This document shows, one piece after another, positions 26,674 to 33,915 of a stretch of DNA of 64,000 bases. Both the position numbers and the translations under genes were made by a program. The stretch lies in the NCBI GenBank assembly GCA_001941225.1, contig MSHM01000027.1:1-64000 (forward strand), given 5' to 3'. Below the pieces are notes generated by a model, which saw only the letters and a program-made list of their open reading frames with translations, had not been told where the DNA came from and made no database searches. Position 1 is the stretch's first letter. Every line of letters starts with the position of its first letter. Source of the DNA: Oscillospiraceae bacterium Zagget12 (GTDB taxonomy: Bacteria > Bacillota > Clostridia > UBA1381).

Positions 26674-26907
26674 CTATTGTAAGATGTCAACCGCAACCTT
26701 TTTATTCTCTCTGCTTGCGGCAGCTTTGACAACAGTTCTTATAGCTTTCGCTATTCTTCCCTGTTTGCCTATCACCTTGCCCATATCGCTTTCGGCAACC
26801 CTGAGTTCAAGCGTTACCGTTTGGTCGTCGTTTATAATTTCTTTAACGTCAACCTGTTCGGGATAATCAACAAGTGATTTGGCTATTATCTCCAATACTT
26901 CTTTCAT
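26674..26907 (-). CDS. khpA: KH-domain RNA-binding protein KhpA (YlqC)
   Basis: A 77-residue single KH-domain protein with the GxxG loop in MGKVIGKQGRIAKAIRTVVK. KhpA of Firmicutes forms a heterodimer with KhpB and binds many transcripts. A GGAGG site lies 8 bases before the ATG at 26907; an upstream ATG at 26925 overlaps that site. The position between rpsP and rimM is the conserved one. Confidence 0.94.
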   Translation of the reverse strand: MKEVLEIIAKSLVDYPEQVDVKEIINDDQTVTLELRVAESDMGKVIGKQGRIAKAIRTVVKAAASRENKKVAVDILQ

Positions 26908-26924
26908 TAGTCTACCCTCCATCA

Positions 26925-27167
26925 TTAGATAATGTTAGACTTCTTAAGAAGAGCCTTAACAGTATCTGTCGGCTGAGCACCGTTTGAAATCCACTTCTTT
27001 ACAGCCTCTGCGTCAATGTTTACCGTAGCAGGGTCGGTAAGAGGATTATATGTGCCGACTTCCTCAATAAATCTACCGTTTCTTGGGTATCTTGAATCTG
27101 CAACTACAACTCTATAAAAAGGAGCTTTCTTTGCACCCATTCTTCTTAGTCTGATTTTTACTGCCAT
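26925..27167 (-). CDS. rpsP: 30S ribosomal protein S16
   Basis: An 80-residue ribosomal protein with the S16 start [20 protein letters not shown] and the [20 protein letters not shown] signature. GGAGG lies 7 bases before the ATG. It heads the rpsP-khpA-rimM-trmD operon, 80 bases downstream of ffh. Confidence 0.98.
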   Translation of the reverse strand: MAVKIRLRRMGAKKAPFYRVVVADSRYPRNGRFIEEVGTYNPLTDPATVNIDAEAVKKWISNGAQPTDTVKALLKKSNII

Positions 27168-27247
27168 TACGTTTCACCTCCCATAAAACTTCATCTTTAC
27201 TCAATTTATCATAAAGTATACAATATATATACCTTATTAACTTAATT

Positions 27248-28591
27248 TTATCTGCGCTTTCTGAGGCGCTTAAGCATCTTGTTTTGGCGTCCGCCGGAAA
27301 GCTGTTTCATCATTTTCTGCATCTGCTCAAATTGTTTCAAAAGCTGATTGACGTCCTGCACTCTCGTGCCGCTGCCCTTAGCTATTCTCACCTTTCGGCT
27401 CGCGCCGATTATGTTGGGCTTTCTGCGTTCCTCCGCCGTCATAGACTGGATAATCGCCTCGATATGAACCATTCTTTTGGCATTTTCCTCCGTATCGACG
27501 CTTTCAAGCATCTTCTTATCCACGCCCGGCAGCATACCGAGTATCTGCGAAAACGAACCCATTTTCTTTATCTGGCGGAACTGCTCAAGGAAATCATCAA
27601 GGTCAAACCGCTGAGCGCGGATTTTTTCCTCAAGCTCCTGCGCCTTTTTCTCATCGATTGTTTCCTGCGCTTTATCAATCAGAGTAAGCACATCGCCCAT
27701 ACCGAGTATTCGCGATGCCATTCTGTCCGGATAGAACTGTTCCAGGTCGGAAAGCTTTTCTCCGACCGACGCGTATTTTATCGGCTTACCCGTTACGCTC
27801 TTGACCGAAAGTGCCGCGCCGCCGCGCGTATCGCCGTCCAGCTTTGACAGTATAACGCCCGTTATATCAAGCTGTTCATTAAACGACTTCGCCACATTTA
27901 CGGCGTCCTGACCCGTCATAGCGTCAACCACAAGAAGTATTTCCGTCGGATTTACCTCCGCTTTGATGTTCGCAAGCTCGTCCATAAGCTGCTCGTCTAT
28001 ATGCAGCCGTCCGGCTGTATCGAGTATAACCGGATCGTTTCCGTGCTTAACCGCGTGCGCTACCGCCTCTTTTGCGATTGTTACGGGATTTACGTCCGCG
28101 CCCATTGAAAATACAGGAACCTGTATCTGCGCTCCCAAAACCTCCAGCTGCTTTATCGCCGCCGGACGGTACACGTCGCACGCGACCATAAGCGGACGCT
28201 TTTTCATTTGCTTTGTGAGGCTTAAAGCCAATTTGCCAGTCGCGGTGGTTTTACCCGCGCCCTGCAAGCCGCACATCATTATTACCGTAGGAGGCTTTGA
28301 CGTGAATTCGAGCCGCGCAACCTCTCCGCCTATCATTTGAGCAAGCTCTTCGTTTACTATTTTAACAAGCTGCTGCGCCGGCGTCAGGGATTCCATTATC
28401 TCCTGTCCGAGCGCCTTTTCGGATACCACGTTTACAAACTCTTTTACAACCTTGAAGTTTACGTCCGCCTCCAAAAGAGCCAGCTTTATTTCGCGCATAG
28501 CGTCTTTGATGTCTTTTTCGTTAAGCTTGCCTTTGCCGCGCAGCTTTTTGAAAACGCCTTGCAGCTTATCTCCTAAGCTTTCAAATGCCAC
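27248..28591 (-). CDS. ffh: signal recognition particle protein Ffh (SRP54)
   Basis: The GTPase that binds SRP RNA and signal sequences at the ribosome and docks with FtsY. The 447-residue protein has the usual length. Domains: N (1-85), G with GLQGAGKTTATGKLA, DTAGRLHIDEQLM and TKLD-like SKLDGDTRGGAALS, and a C-terminal methionine-rich M domain (about 320-447) with the SGTRVQDVNQLLKQF helix. The start is a GTG at 28591, 9 bases after AAAGGAG. It follows ylxM after 28 bases. The SRP RNA partner is encoded 2 kb away on the other strand. Confidence 0.97.
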   Translation of the reverse strand: MAFESLGDKLQGVFKKLRGKGKLNEKDIKDAMREIKLALLEADVNFKVVKEFVNVVSEKALGQEIMESLTPAQQLVKIVNEELAQMIGGEVARLEFTSKPPTVIMMCGLQGAGKTTATGKLALSLTKQMKKRPLMVACDVYRPAAIKQLEVLGAQIQVPVFSMGADVNPVTIAKEAVAHAVKHGNDPVILDTAGRLHIDEQLMDELANIKAEVNPTEILLVVDAMTGQDAVNVAKSFNEQLDITGVILSKLDGDTRGGAALSVKSVTGKPIKYASVGEKLSDLEQFYPDRMASRILGMGDVLTLIDKAQETIDEKKAQELEEKIRAQRFDLDDFLEQFRQIKKMGSFSQILGMLPGVDKKMLESVDTEENAKRMVHIEAIIQSMTAEERRKPNIIGASRKVRIAKGSGTRVQDVNQLLKQFEQMQKMMKQLSGGRQNKMLKRLRKRR

Positions 28592-28619
28592 AATATTCGG
28601 CTCCTTTCCGCAAATTAGG

Positions 28620-28952
28620 TTAAATTTCCTTTGCAATTTCTCTTGATATTTCCGCAATCTGTTCCTTGCCCTCAAAATCAAGAATATCAAGCAGCGCGTC
28701 AAGTCTGTCAAGCTGCGAGCTTACCCGCTGAAAGCGCCTGACTATTCCGAGCTTTTCCTCATATTCAAGCAAATGCTTTTCGCCCTGCTTTATGGAATCT
28801 CTCACTCCTTGACGGCTTATATCTATCTCATCGGCTATTTCCGCAAGGGACAAATCTTCATTGTAATACATATCAACCGCAAAACGCTGTTTTTCCGTAA
28901 GAAGTTGTCCGTAAACGTCAAGCAGAATAGCAACACTCAAATCCTTTGCCAC
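28620..28952 (-). CDS. ylxM: YlxM-family helix-turn-helix protein (UPF0122)
   Basis: A 110-residue protein with a sigma-70 region-4-like helix-turn-helix: LLTEKQRFAVDMYYNEDLSL then AEIADEIDISRQGVRDSIKQ. YlxM is encoded with ffh in Firmicutes and can influence SRP GTPase activity in streptococci. The start is a GTG with AGGTGAT about 6 bases upstream. It is the first gene of the ylxM-ffh unit. Confidence 0.92.
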   Translation of the reverse strand: MAKDLSVAILLDVYGQLLTEKQRFAVDMYYNEDLSLAEIADEIDISRQGVRDSIKQGEKHLLEYEEKLGIVRRFQRVSSQLDRLDALLDILDFEGKEQIAEISREIAKEI

Positions 28953-28991
28953 TTTGCATCACCTGTAAAGCTTTTTTATTTTACACACGAT

Positions 28992-29020
28992 AGTTTACAC
29001 GATTTCGGACAATTTGTCAA
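28992..29020 (-). promoter_or_regulatory. promoter of ylxM-ffh
   Basis: On the minus strand a perfect TTGACA (29015-29020) and TAAACT (28992-28997) with a 17-base spacer, 40 bases before the GTG of ylxM. Confidence 0.75.
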
Positions 29021-29037
29021 TATATTTTTTATCAAAA

Positions 29038-29643
29038 TTATTCCGGTTTTTCATCAATATTTTGTATAATTTCACAAAACTCATCATAATTAAGCAGCCT
29101 GTTTAATATATCAATCAGCATATTTGCCGATATTTTCATCGGGATTCCGAGAGAGAGGGCAAGCGCGTTTCTTTTTTCTCTGCTGCCCGCGCCTCCCGAA
29201 AGACCGGCGGCGTAAAGGTCGGCTTTTGTTATTTTGCGTCCCTGTTTCGGCGTTTCGGCTGAGCCGTCTATGACACAGCCCGCCTTTTTGAGCGCGGCTA
29301 AAATTATATCGTCGCTTATTCCCTCAACGCCCAGAAGTCCCTCTTTGCCCGGCGCCCTCTTGCGCTTTTCCTTGCCGTGTATATCGGGCACATACGCGTG
29401 CTTTACCTTATCCTTGTCAAGCGACTGCTTTATGTAATTCCTTATTTTAAATCCGGCGCTGTCACTGTCGGTTAATATTACCACTCCGGTTTCGTCCGCC
29501 ATTTTCTTTATGCTGTCAAGTATTCTCTTGTCGGAAAACACGCTGAAACCGCTTGTTGTTATTATAACCGCATCGATAAATCTCGACAGCTTAATTTTAT
29601 CGTATACTCCCTCTACTATTATCGTTTCTTTTACTTTATACAT
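29038..29643 (-). CDS. Toprim/DUF4093 protein (RNase M5-related)
   Basis: A 201-residue protein. The Toprim domain (1-95) shows VKETIIVEGVYDKIKLSRFI with the conserved Glu, and VVILTDSDSAGFKIRNYI with the DxD pair; residues 110-195 match DUF4093, the C-terminal domain of RnmV-like proteins, with GKEGLLGVEGISDDIILAAL. RNase M5 matures 5S rRNA, but this subgroup has a longer linker and no experimental role known to me, so I do not call it rnmV. AAGGATA precedes the ATG. Confidence 0.78.
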   Translation of the reverse strand: MYKVKETIIVEGVYDKIKLSRFIDAVIITTSGFSVFSDKRILDSIKKMADETGVVILTDSDSAGFKIRNYIKQSLDKDKVKHAYVPDIHGKEKRKRAPGKEGLLGVEGISDDIILAALKKAGCVIDGSAETPKQGRKITKADLYAAGLSGGAGSREKRNALALSLGIPMKISANMLIDILNRLLNYDEFCEIIQNIDEKPE

Positions 29644-29677
29644 TATCCTTATCCTTTACTGCGTTCTAAGCATTATT

Positions 29678-30001
29678 TTAAGCTGTTTCTCTCGCTCTGT
29701 CAACACTTTCCGCTATATAATTCTTCTCAACCTCGCGCAGCTTATTGGGTTCTGTTTTTTTCTTTATAATCGCGTTCAAAAACTCAACCACATCGTTATA
29801 TCTGTAAAACACATTGTTTATCTGCTTGCTTTCCACTATCTTTCCGCCGCCGGCGTATATTATTGTTTTCTGTATTTTTATCCCGTAGCATTTCAAATCG
29901 CAGTAATCAGCCGATATGTTCTCCGGTATAATATAGTAATCAAGAAATATTAAAACGCTTTCCTCCGTTTTTACGCTTTCGTATAAAACCTCATTATCCA
30001 T
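29678..30001 (-). CDS. small DUF6514-like protein
   Basis: A 107-residue soluble protein. The central CYGIKIQKTIIYAGGGKIVE and a later segment ending with a pro/leu motif KTEPNKLREVEKNYI resemble DUF6514, a small family of unknown function in Clostridia. The match is by pattern only. GGAGG lies 9 bases before the ATG. It precedes the Toprim/DUF4093 gene on the same strand after 34 bases and may be co-transcribed with it. Confidence 0.6.
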   Translation of the reverse strand: MDNEVLYESVKTEESVLIFLDYYIIPENISADYCDLKCYGIKIQKTIIYAGGGKIVESKQINNVFYRYNDVVEFLNAIIKKKTEPNKLREVEKNYIAESVDRARETA

Positions 30002-30107
30002 TCCGTAAACCTCCGTTTTTTTTTTTGCAATATATAAATTTCAAGCCACCAAACATTATATGCAGAGATTTTTTATATATTCCGAAAAAAAATCGGGAAG
30101 AAATAAA

Positions 30108-30148
30108 ATAACGGCGCAAATGCCGTCAAGGCATTTCACCGTTTTTTA
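30108..30148 (-). terminator. intrinsic terminator of the coiled-coil gene
   Basis: On the minus strand an ACGG-AAATGCC arm pairs with GGCATTT-CCGT around TTGA, followed by TATTTTATTT. It lies just after the stop codon at 30155. Confidence 0.65.
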
Positions 30149-30154
30149 TCTGCG

Positions 30155-30511
30155 TCACACCGCTAACCGTTCCTTTATTTTGCGTACCTCATTTTCGAGA
30201 ATATTGACACGAATTAGGAGCATTTCCTTCTCATTTTCTACTGTTAAAGCCTCATCAAGCTTTCTTGACAGGTCAAGATGTCCTTCCGCAATCACTTTAA
30301 TATTACGATTTGTTTCGGTTTCAAGAGTTAAGCGGACACTTAAAATATCACGTTTCATATCCGACATTTCTGTTTTCATATCCGAAATCTCTGTTTTCAT
30401 ATCCGAAATCTCTGTTTTCATATCCGACATTTCTGTTTTCATATCCGAAATCTCCGTTTTCACGCCGGACATCTCTGATAGCAGTAAATCCAATTTTTCA
30501 TCTGTTGTCAT
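30155..30511 (-). CDS. heptad-repeat coiled-coil protein
   Basis: A 118-residue protein of unknown function. After MTTDEKLDLLLSEMSGVKTE there are about six heptads of the form MKTEISD or MKTEMSD (residues 13-55), then a second predicted helix rich in Leu and charged residues to the C terminus. It should form a parallel coiled coil with Met and Ile/Met in core positions. No signal peptide or span. The ATG at 30511 has GGGTG about 8 bases upstream. Similar short proteins are common in Clostridia, often beside DNA-repair or mobile genes, but no family name is justified here. Confidence 0.7.
   Translation of the reverse strand: MTTDEKLDLLLSEMSGVKTEISDMKTEMSDMKTEISDMKTEISDMKTEMSDMKRDILSVRLTLETETNRNIKVIAEGHLDLSRKLDEALTVENEKEMLLIRVNILENEVRKIKERLAV
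30357..30475. repeat. tandem 21-bp repeats within the coiled-coil gene
   Basis: Five near-identical 21-bp units plus one degenerate unit, each encoding one heptad on the minus strand. Adjacent units differ at only a few bases, so copy number could change by slippage in whole heptads without frameshift. Confidence 0.9.
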
Positions 30512-30646
30512 CTTATCACCCTTTTTATTTTTGAATAACAATTTCACCGTACATTTTCTTTATTCTGATTATAACACATAGACAAAGCATTTTCAAGATG
30601 CAAAACCTTTCTTTTATTAATTTCCGAAAAAATTTTAAATTAGGTA

Positions 30647-30675
30647 TTGCAGTTTTTATAAAAATATATTATAAT
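30647..30675 (+). promoter_or_regulatory. promoter of the SRP RNA (and dnaX operon)
   Basis: TTGCAG (30647-30652) and a perfect TATAAT (30670-30675) with a 17-base spacer, in an A/T-rich stretch about 45 bases before the SRP RNA body. Confidence 0.75.
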
Positions 30676-30720
30676 AGATAAGCAAGTTTATTTTTGCTAA
30701 CTTAATATTATTGAAGTTTC

Positions 30721-30835
30721 GGCGATGATGACCGAGCCCGTGCGACCGGAACCCGTGAACCTTGTCAGATGGGGAACCAAGCAGCAATAAGCGGTGCTTT
30801 CGGTGTGTTACGGCAAACTCGGTCTGAGCCTTTTT
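30721..30835 (+). ncRNA. ffs: signal recognition particle RNA, small bacterial type
   Basis: The domain IV core GTCAGATGGGGAACCAAGCA then GCAATAA fits the SRP consensus (GGAA tetraloop and AAGCAGC loop). The closing pairs are GG/CC where E. coli has CC/GG, a compensatory swap. The outer helix GACCGAG (30730-30736) pairs with CTCGGTC (30818-30824), and GGC with GCC at the ends, followed by TTTTTG. It lies directly upstream of dnaX, as in Bacillus. The exact 5' end is uncertain; an AGCAA...TTGCT hairpin at about 30680-30700 could belong to a precursor. Confidence 0.88.
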
Positions 30836-30842
30836 GTATTAT

Positions 30843-30863
30843 GACGCCCCTGCGGCGTTTTTT
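30843..30863 (+). terminator. short hairpin terminator after the SRP RNA
   Basis: ACGCC-CCTGC-GGCGT followed by TTTTTT, between the SRP RNA and the dnaX ribosome site. The stem is only 5 bp, so read-through into dnaX is likely. Confidence 0.55.
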
Positions 30864-30888
30864 CGTATATTAAAGAAAGGTGGGTTAT

Positions 30889-32721
30889 ATGGCACATCAA
30901 GCTATATACAGGAAATGGCGTCCGTTGGTATTTGATGACATTGTGGGACAAGGTCATATAACGCAGACGCTGAAAAATCAAATAGCAAACAATAAAATCG
31001 GTCACGCGTATCTTTTCTGCGGCACGCGCGGAACGGGTAAAACCACCTGCGCTAAGGTTCTGTCCCGCGCGGTAAACTGCCTTGACCCGCAGGATTCAAA
31101 TCCCTGCAACGAATGTGATGTATGCAAAGGCATACTTGACGGCAGCATACTCGACGTAAAGGAAATAGACGCGGCGTCAAACAACGGCGTTGACAATATC
31201 CGCGAAATACGCGACGACGTGCGCTATGTGTCCACAAACGCAAAGTACACCGTTTATATTATAGACGAGGTGCATATGCTGTCCGCCGGCGCGTTCAACG
31301 CGCTGCTGAAAACCTTGGAGGAGCCTCCCGAGCACGTTATATTCATTCTTGCCACAACCGAGGCTCACAAAGTACCGCAGACAATACTTTCTCGCTGTCA
31401 GCGTTTTGATTTTAAAAGAATCAGACCGTCCGACATCATATTGAGAATGAAGGAAATCGCTCACGGCGACAAGCTTAATATTTCGGACGACGCATATGAG
31501 CTGCTCGGTCGTCTTGCGGACGGCTCAATGCGCGACGCGCTGAGTATACTTGAGCGCGTGGTTTCCGCCTGCGGAAATTCAATCACTGCCGAAAGCATAA
31601 CCTCAACGCTCGGTATTTCCACTGCCGAATCCGTTTTTCGCATTACCGAGGCTATCGCCGACGGCGACGTGGGCAAAATTATATCCGTTATCGACTCCGT
31701 TATGTCGGACGGTAAGGATTTAAGGGTGTTTATCGACTCTTTAATAAGTAATTTGCGCGATATGCTCCTTTGTAAAATATCGGATAATTCTCCCGCGCCG
31801 CTTGACTATAGCGCGGAAGATATGGTAAAATTAAAAGCGTTGTCGAATAAGATGTCTTTCGAAAAAATATCTCACGCGGCGTCCGTGCTCTCCGACGCGC
31901 AGGCGGATACCAAATGGGTAAAATCACCGCGAATTATATACGAGCTGGCACTTATAAAGCTCGCAAAGCCGGAATTTGACGATTCACCTGCCGCTGTCCT
32001 GGACAGGATAGCCTCGCTTGAAAGCCAAGTGGCAAACGGCGCGGTAACAGACACCTCATCGCTGTCGAACAGAATCAGCGCTCTTGAGGAAAAAGTAAAA
32101 AACGGAGTGAGCGTACCGGCTGAGGCAAAACCCGAAAAAAAAGAGCCTGAAAAGAAAAAAGCTCCCGTGCGTCTTTACAGACCTATCCCCGAATATGAGC
32201 TTACCTCGGAAAATCCGATTGTCAAAGCCGCAAAAAACTGGGAAAACATCTCGCGGATAATGAGCAACGCGGCGGGATATTTAAAGCCGGCTCTTATGAA
32301 CAGACAAATAACCATAGACGCGGACGGCATTATATTGATGTTTAAGCCGGGTGAAATCGGCTCGTACAATATCGCCGTACAATACAAGGATAAGCTTAAT
32401 CAGACCTTTCGGCGCGCGTCGGGAACCGATTATATAATAAAGCTCGCATATGAAAACGAGCTGCCGGACGAGCTTGTGGATTTTTGGAATCTGCCCTCGC
32501 CCGAAAACAACAGTGAAAGCAATAATTCCGCCGATTCTGCCGACCCTCTCGAAAATCTCATTAATAATTTCGGTGAGATTATCGAAAATTCGGACGAAAG
32601 CGAATTTATTGAATATAATTCTTCACAGGACAGCTTTTCTCAGTCGTCATTCGACGAGGACGACGACAGAGAGGAATTTTTAGAGAAAAATGAAATCCGC
32701 GATGAAGATGAAAATAATTAA
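30889..32721 (+). CDS. dnaX: DNA polymerase III subunit gamma/tau
   Basis: The clamp-loader ATPase of the replisome. The 610-residue protein starts MAHQAIYRKWRPLVFDDIVG and has Walker A CGTRGTGKTTCAKVLS, a zinc module with CNECDVCKGI, Walker B VYIIDEVHML and sensor 1 FILATTEAHKVPQTILSRCQ. Residues after about 370 form the tau-specific tail. No slippery A/G heptamer with Shine-Dalgarno was sought in detail, so a short gamma form is not claimed. AAAGGTGG precedes the ATG at 30889. dnaX-ebfC-recR is the usual Firmicutes order. Confidence 0.97.
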   Translation: MAHQAIYRKWRPLVFDDIVGQGHITQTLKNQIANNKIGHAYLFCGTRGTGKTTCAKVLSRAVNCLDPQDSNPCNECDVCKGILDGSILDVKEIDAASNNGVDNIREIRDDVRYVSTNAKYTVYIIDEVHMLSAGAFNALLKTLEEPPEHVIFILATTEAHKVPQTILSRCQRFDFKRIRPSDIILRMKEIAHGDKLNISDDAYELLGRLADGSMRDALSILERVVSACGNSITAESITSTLGISTAESVFRITEAIADGDVGKIISVIDSVMSDGKDLRVFIDSLISNLRDMLLCKISDNSPAPLDYSAEDMVKLKALSNKMSFEKISHAASVLSDAQADTKWVKSPRIIYELALIKLAKPEFDDSPAAVLDRIASLESQVANGAVTDTSSLSNRISALEEKVKNGVSVPAEAKPEKKEPEKKKAPVRLYRPIPEYELTSENPIVKAAKNWENISRIMSNAAGYLKPALMNRQITIDADGIILMFKPGEIGSYNIAVQYKDKLNQTFRRASGTDYIIKLAYENELPDELVDFWNLPSPENNSESNNSADSADPLENLINNFGEIIENSDESEFIEYNSSQDSFSQSSFDEDDDREEFLEKNEIRDEDENN

Positions 32722-32743
32722 ATAAAGAAAGAGGTATATAACA

Positions 32744-33097
32744 ATGGGAAAATACAAAGGCTTTGCAGGTTCGGGAATGAACGCGAACAAGAACGTGAGC
32801 AACGTGATAAAGCAAGCGCAGAAAATGCAGGAGGAAATGGAAAAGGTACAAGAGGAGCTTGAGGACAAGACTGTTGAGGCTACCTCCGGCGGCGGCGCGG
32901 TTACGGTTACCGCGAACGGCAAAAAGGAAATACTTTCTCTTAAAATAAGTCCGGACGCCGTTGACCCCGAGGACGTGGAAACTCTTGAGGACCTTGTTAT
33001 GGTTGCCGTAAACGACGCTATAAAAAAGGCGGACGATATGATGGCTGAGGGTATGAGCGCCGTAACGGGCGGAATAAATATCCCGGGACTGTTCTAA
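32744..33097 (+). CDS. ebfC: YbaB/EbfC family nucleoid-associated protein
   Basis: A 117-residue dimeric DNA-binding protein. The long helix VIKQAQKMQEEMEKVQEELE and the sheet VEATSGGGAVTVTANGKKEI are typical of the family, with a C-terminal MAEGMSAVTGGINIPGLF. It lies between dnaX and recR, its conserved place, and may help recombination or replication. A GAGG site is present upstream of the ATG. Confidence 0.95.
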   Translation: MGKYKGFAGSGMNANKNVSNVIKQAQKMQEEMEKVQEELEDKTVEATSGGGAVTVTANGKKEILSLKISPDAVDPEDVETLEDLVMVAVNDAIKKADDMMAEGMSAVTGGINIPGLF

Positions 33098-33102
33098 AGA
33101 TT

Positions 33103-33699
33103 ATGCACGCTACCGTAATTGAAACTTTAATTGAAAAATTCGAGCAGCTGCCCGGCATAGGCAGAAAAAGCGCGGAGCGTATCGCGTTCCATATTCTTGA
33201 GCATATGTCGAAAGACGACGCGGCGGCAATGTCAAGCTGCATACTTGAGGCAAAGGAAAAGATTACATTATGTCCGGTATGTCAAAACCTTACCGACACA
33301 TCGCCCTGTAAAATATGCTCATCTCCAAAGCGCGACGGCTCGGTTATTTGCGTTGTGGAAAGTCCGGAGGACGTTTCCGCAATCGAGGCGACAAACGAGT
33401 TTAACGGCCTTTATCACGTTCTTCACGGCTCGCTCTCACCAATGGACGGCATTACGCCCGACGACATAAAGATAAACGAGCTTTTGCTGCGGCTTACGGA
33501 CGGAAAGGTAAAAGAGGTAATAATGGCTACAAACCCTACCGTAAACGGAACGGCTACGGCTGTTTATATTTCAAAGCTGCTCTCTCCCTTTGACGTAAAG
33601 GTTACGCGCATAGCCCACGGCGTGCCCATCGGCAGCGACCTGGAATACGCGGATAAAATCACGCTTATAAAGGCGCTTGAGGGCAGACAGGCAATGTAG
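33103..33699 (+). CDS. recR: recombination mediator RecR
   Basis: A 198-residue protein that works with RecO and RecF to load RecA on gaps. The N-terminal helix-hairpin-helix has LPGIGRKSAERIAFHIL, the zinc finger CPVCQNLTDTSPCKIC, and the Toprim domain VICVVESPEDVSAIEATNEF. It ends with the RecR Walker-like segment around EYADKITLIKALEGR. Only five bases separate it from ebfC and there is no clear ribosome site, so translation is probably coupled. Confidence 0.97.
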   Translation: MHATVIETLIEKFEQLPGIGRKSAERIAFHILEHMSKDDAAAMSSCILEAKEKITLCPVCQNLTDTSPCKICSSPKRDGSVICVVESPEDVSAIEATNEFNGLYHVLHGSLSPMDGITPDDIKINELLLRLTDGKVKEVIMATNPTVNGTATAVYISKLLSPFDVKVTRIAHGVPIGSDLEYADKITLIKALEGRQAM

Positions 33700-33725
33700 C
33701 TTGCCAAATTCCGAAATATACGTAC

Positions 33726-33766
33726 AAATCGACACTGTTTCAATACCGGTGCCGATTTTGTTTTTC
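33726..33766 (+). terminator. intrinsic terminator of the dnaX-recR operon
   Basis: AAATCGACAC (33726-33735) pairs, with one mismatch, with GTGCCGATTT (33749-33758); TGTTTTTC follows. Confidence 0.65.
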
Positions 33767-33835
33767 TGCTTGTTTTAATAGCTTTTTTCACAAAATGCGC
33801 TCCATTTTTTGACGTTTTATTACCTTATTTTATAC

Positions 33836-33864
33836 TTGACTATTTTTATATAAAAATATATAAT
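33836..33864 (+). promoter_or_regulatory. promoter of the activase/dehydratase-like gene
   Basis: TTGACT (33836-33841) and TATAAT (33859-33864) with a 17-base spacer, 51 bases upstream of the ATG. Confidence 0.75.
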
Positions 33865-33915
33865 AAAGTGAATAAGATTTATTCTTGCTCTGATATATGT
33901 AAGGGGGTTACATTA

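Noticed and set aside
27248-28711. 40 extra codons at the N terminus of Ffh
   Set aside because: The GTG at 28591 has AAAGGAG at 9 bases and gives the normal 447-residue length; the extension is unlike any Ffh.
30060-30581. 173-residue plus-strand frame with VFISEIS repeats
   Set aside because: Antisense image of the heptad repeats; the minus frame has a ribosome site, a downstream terminator and coiled-coil spacing.
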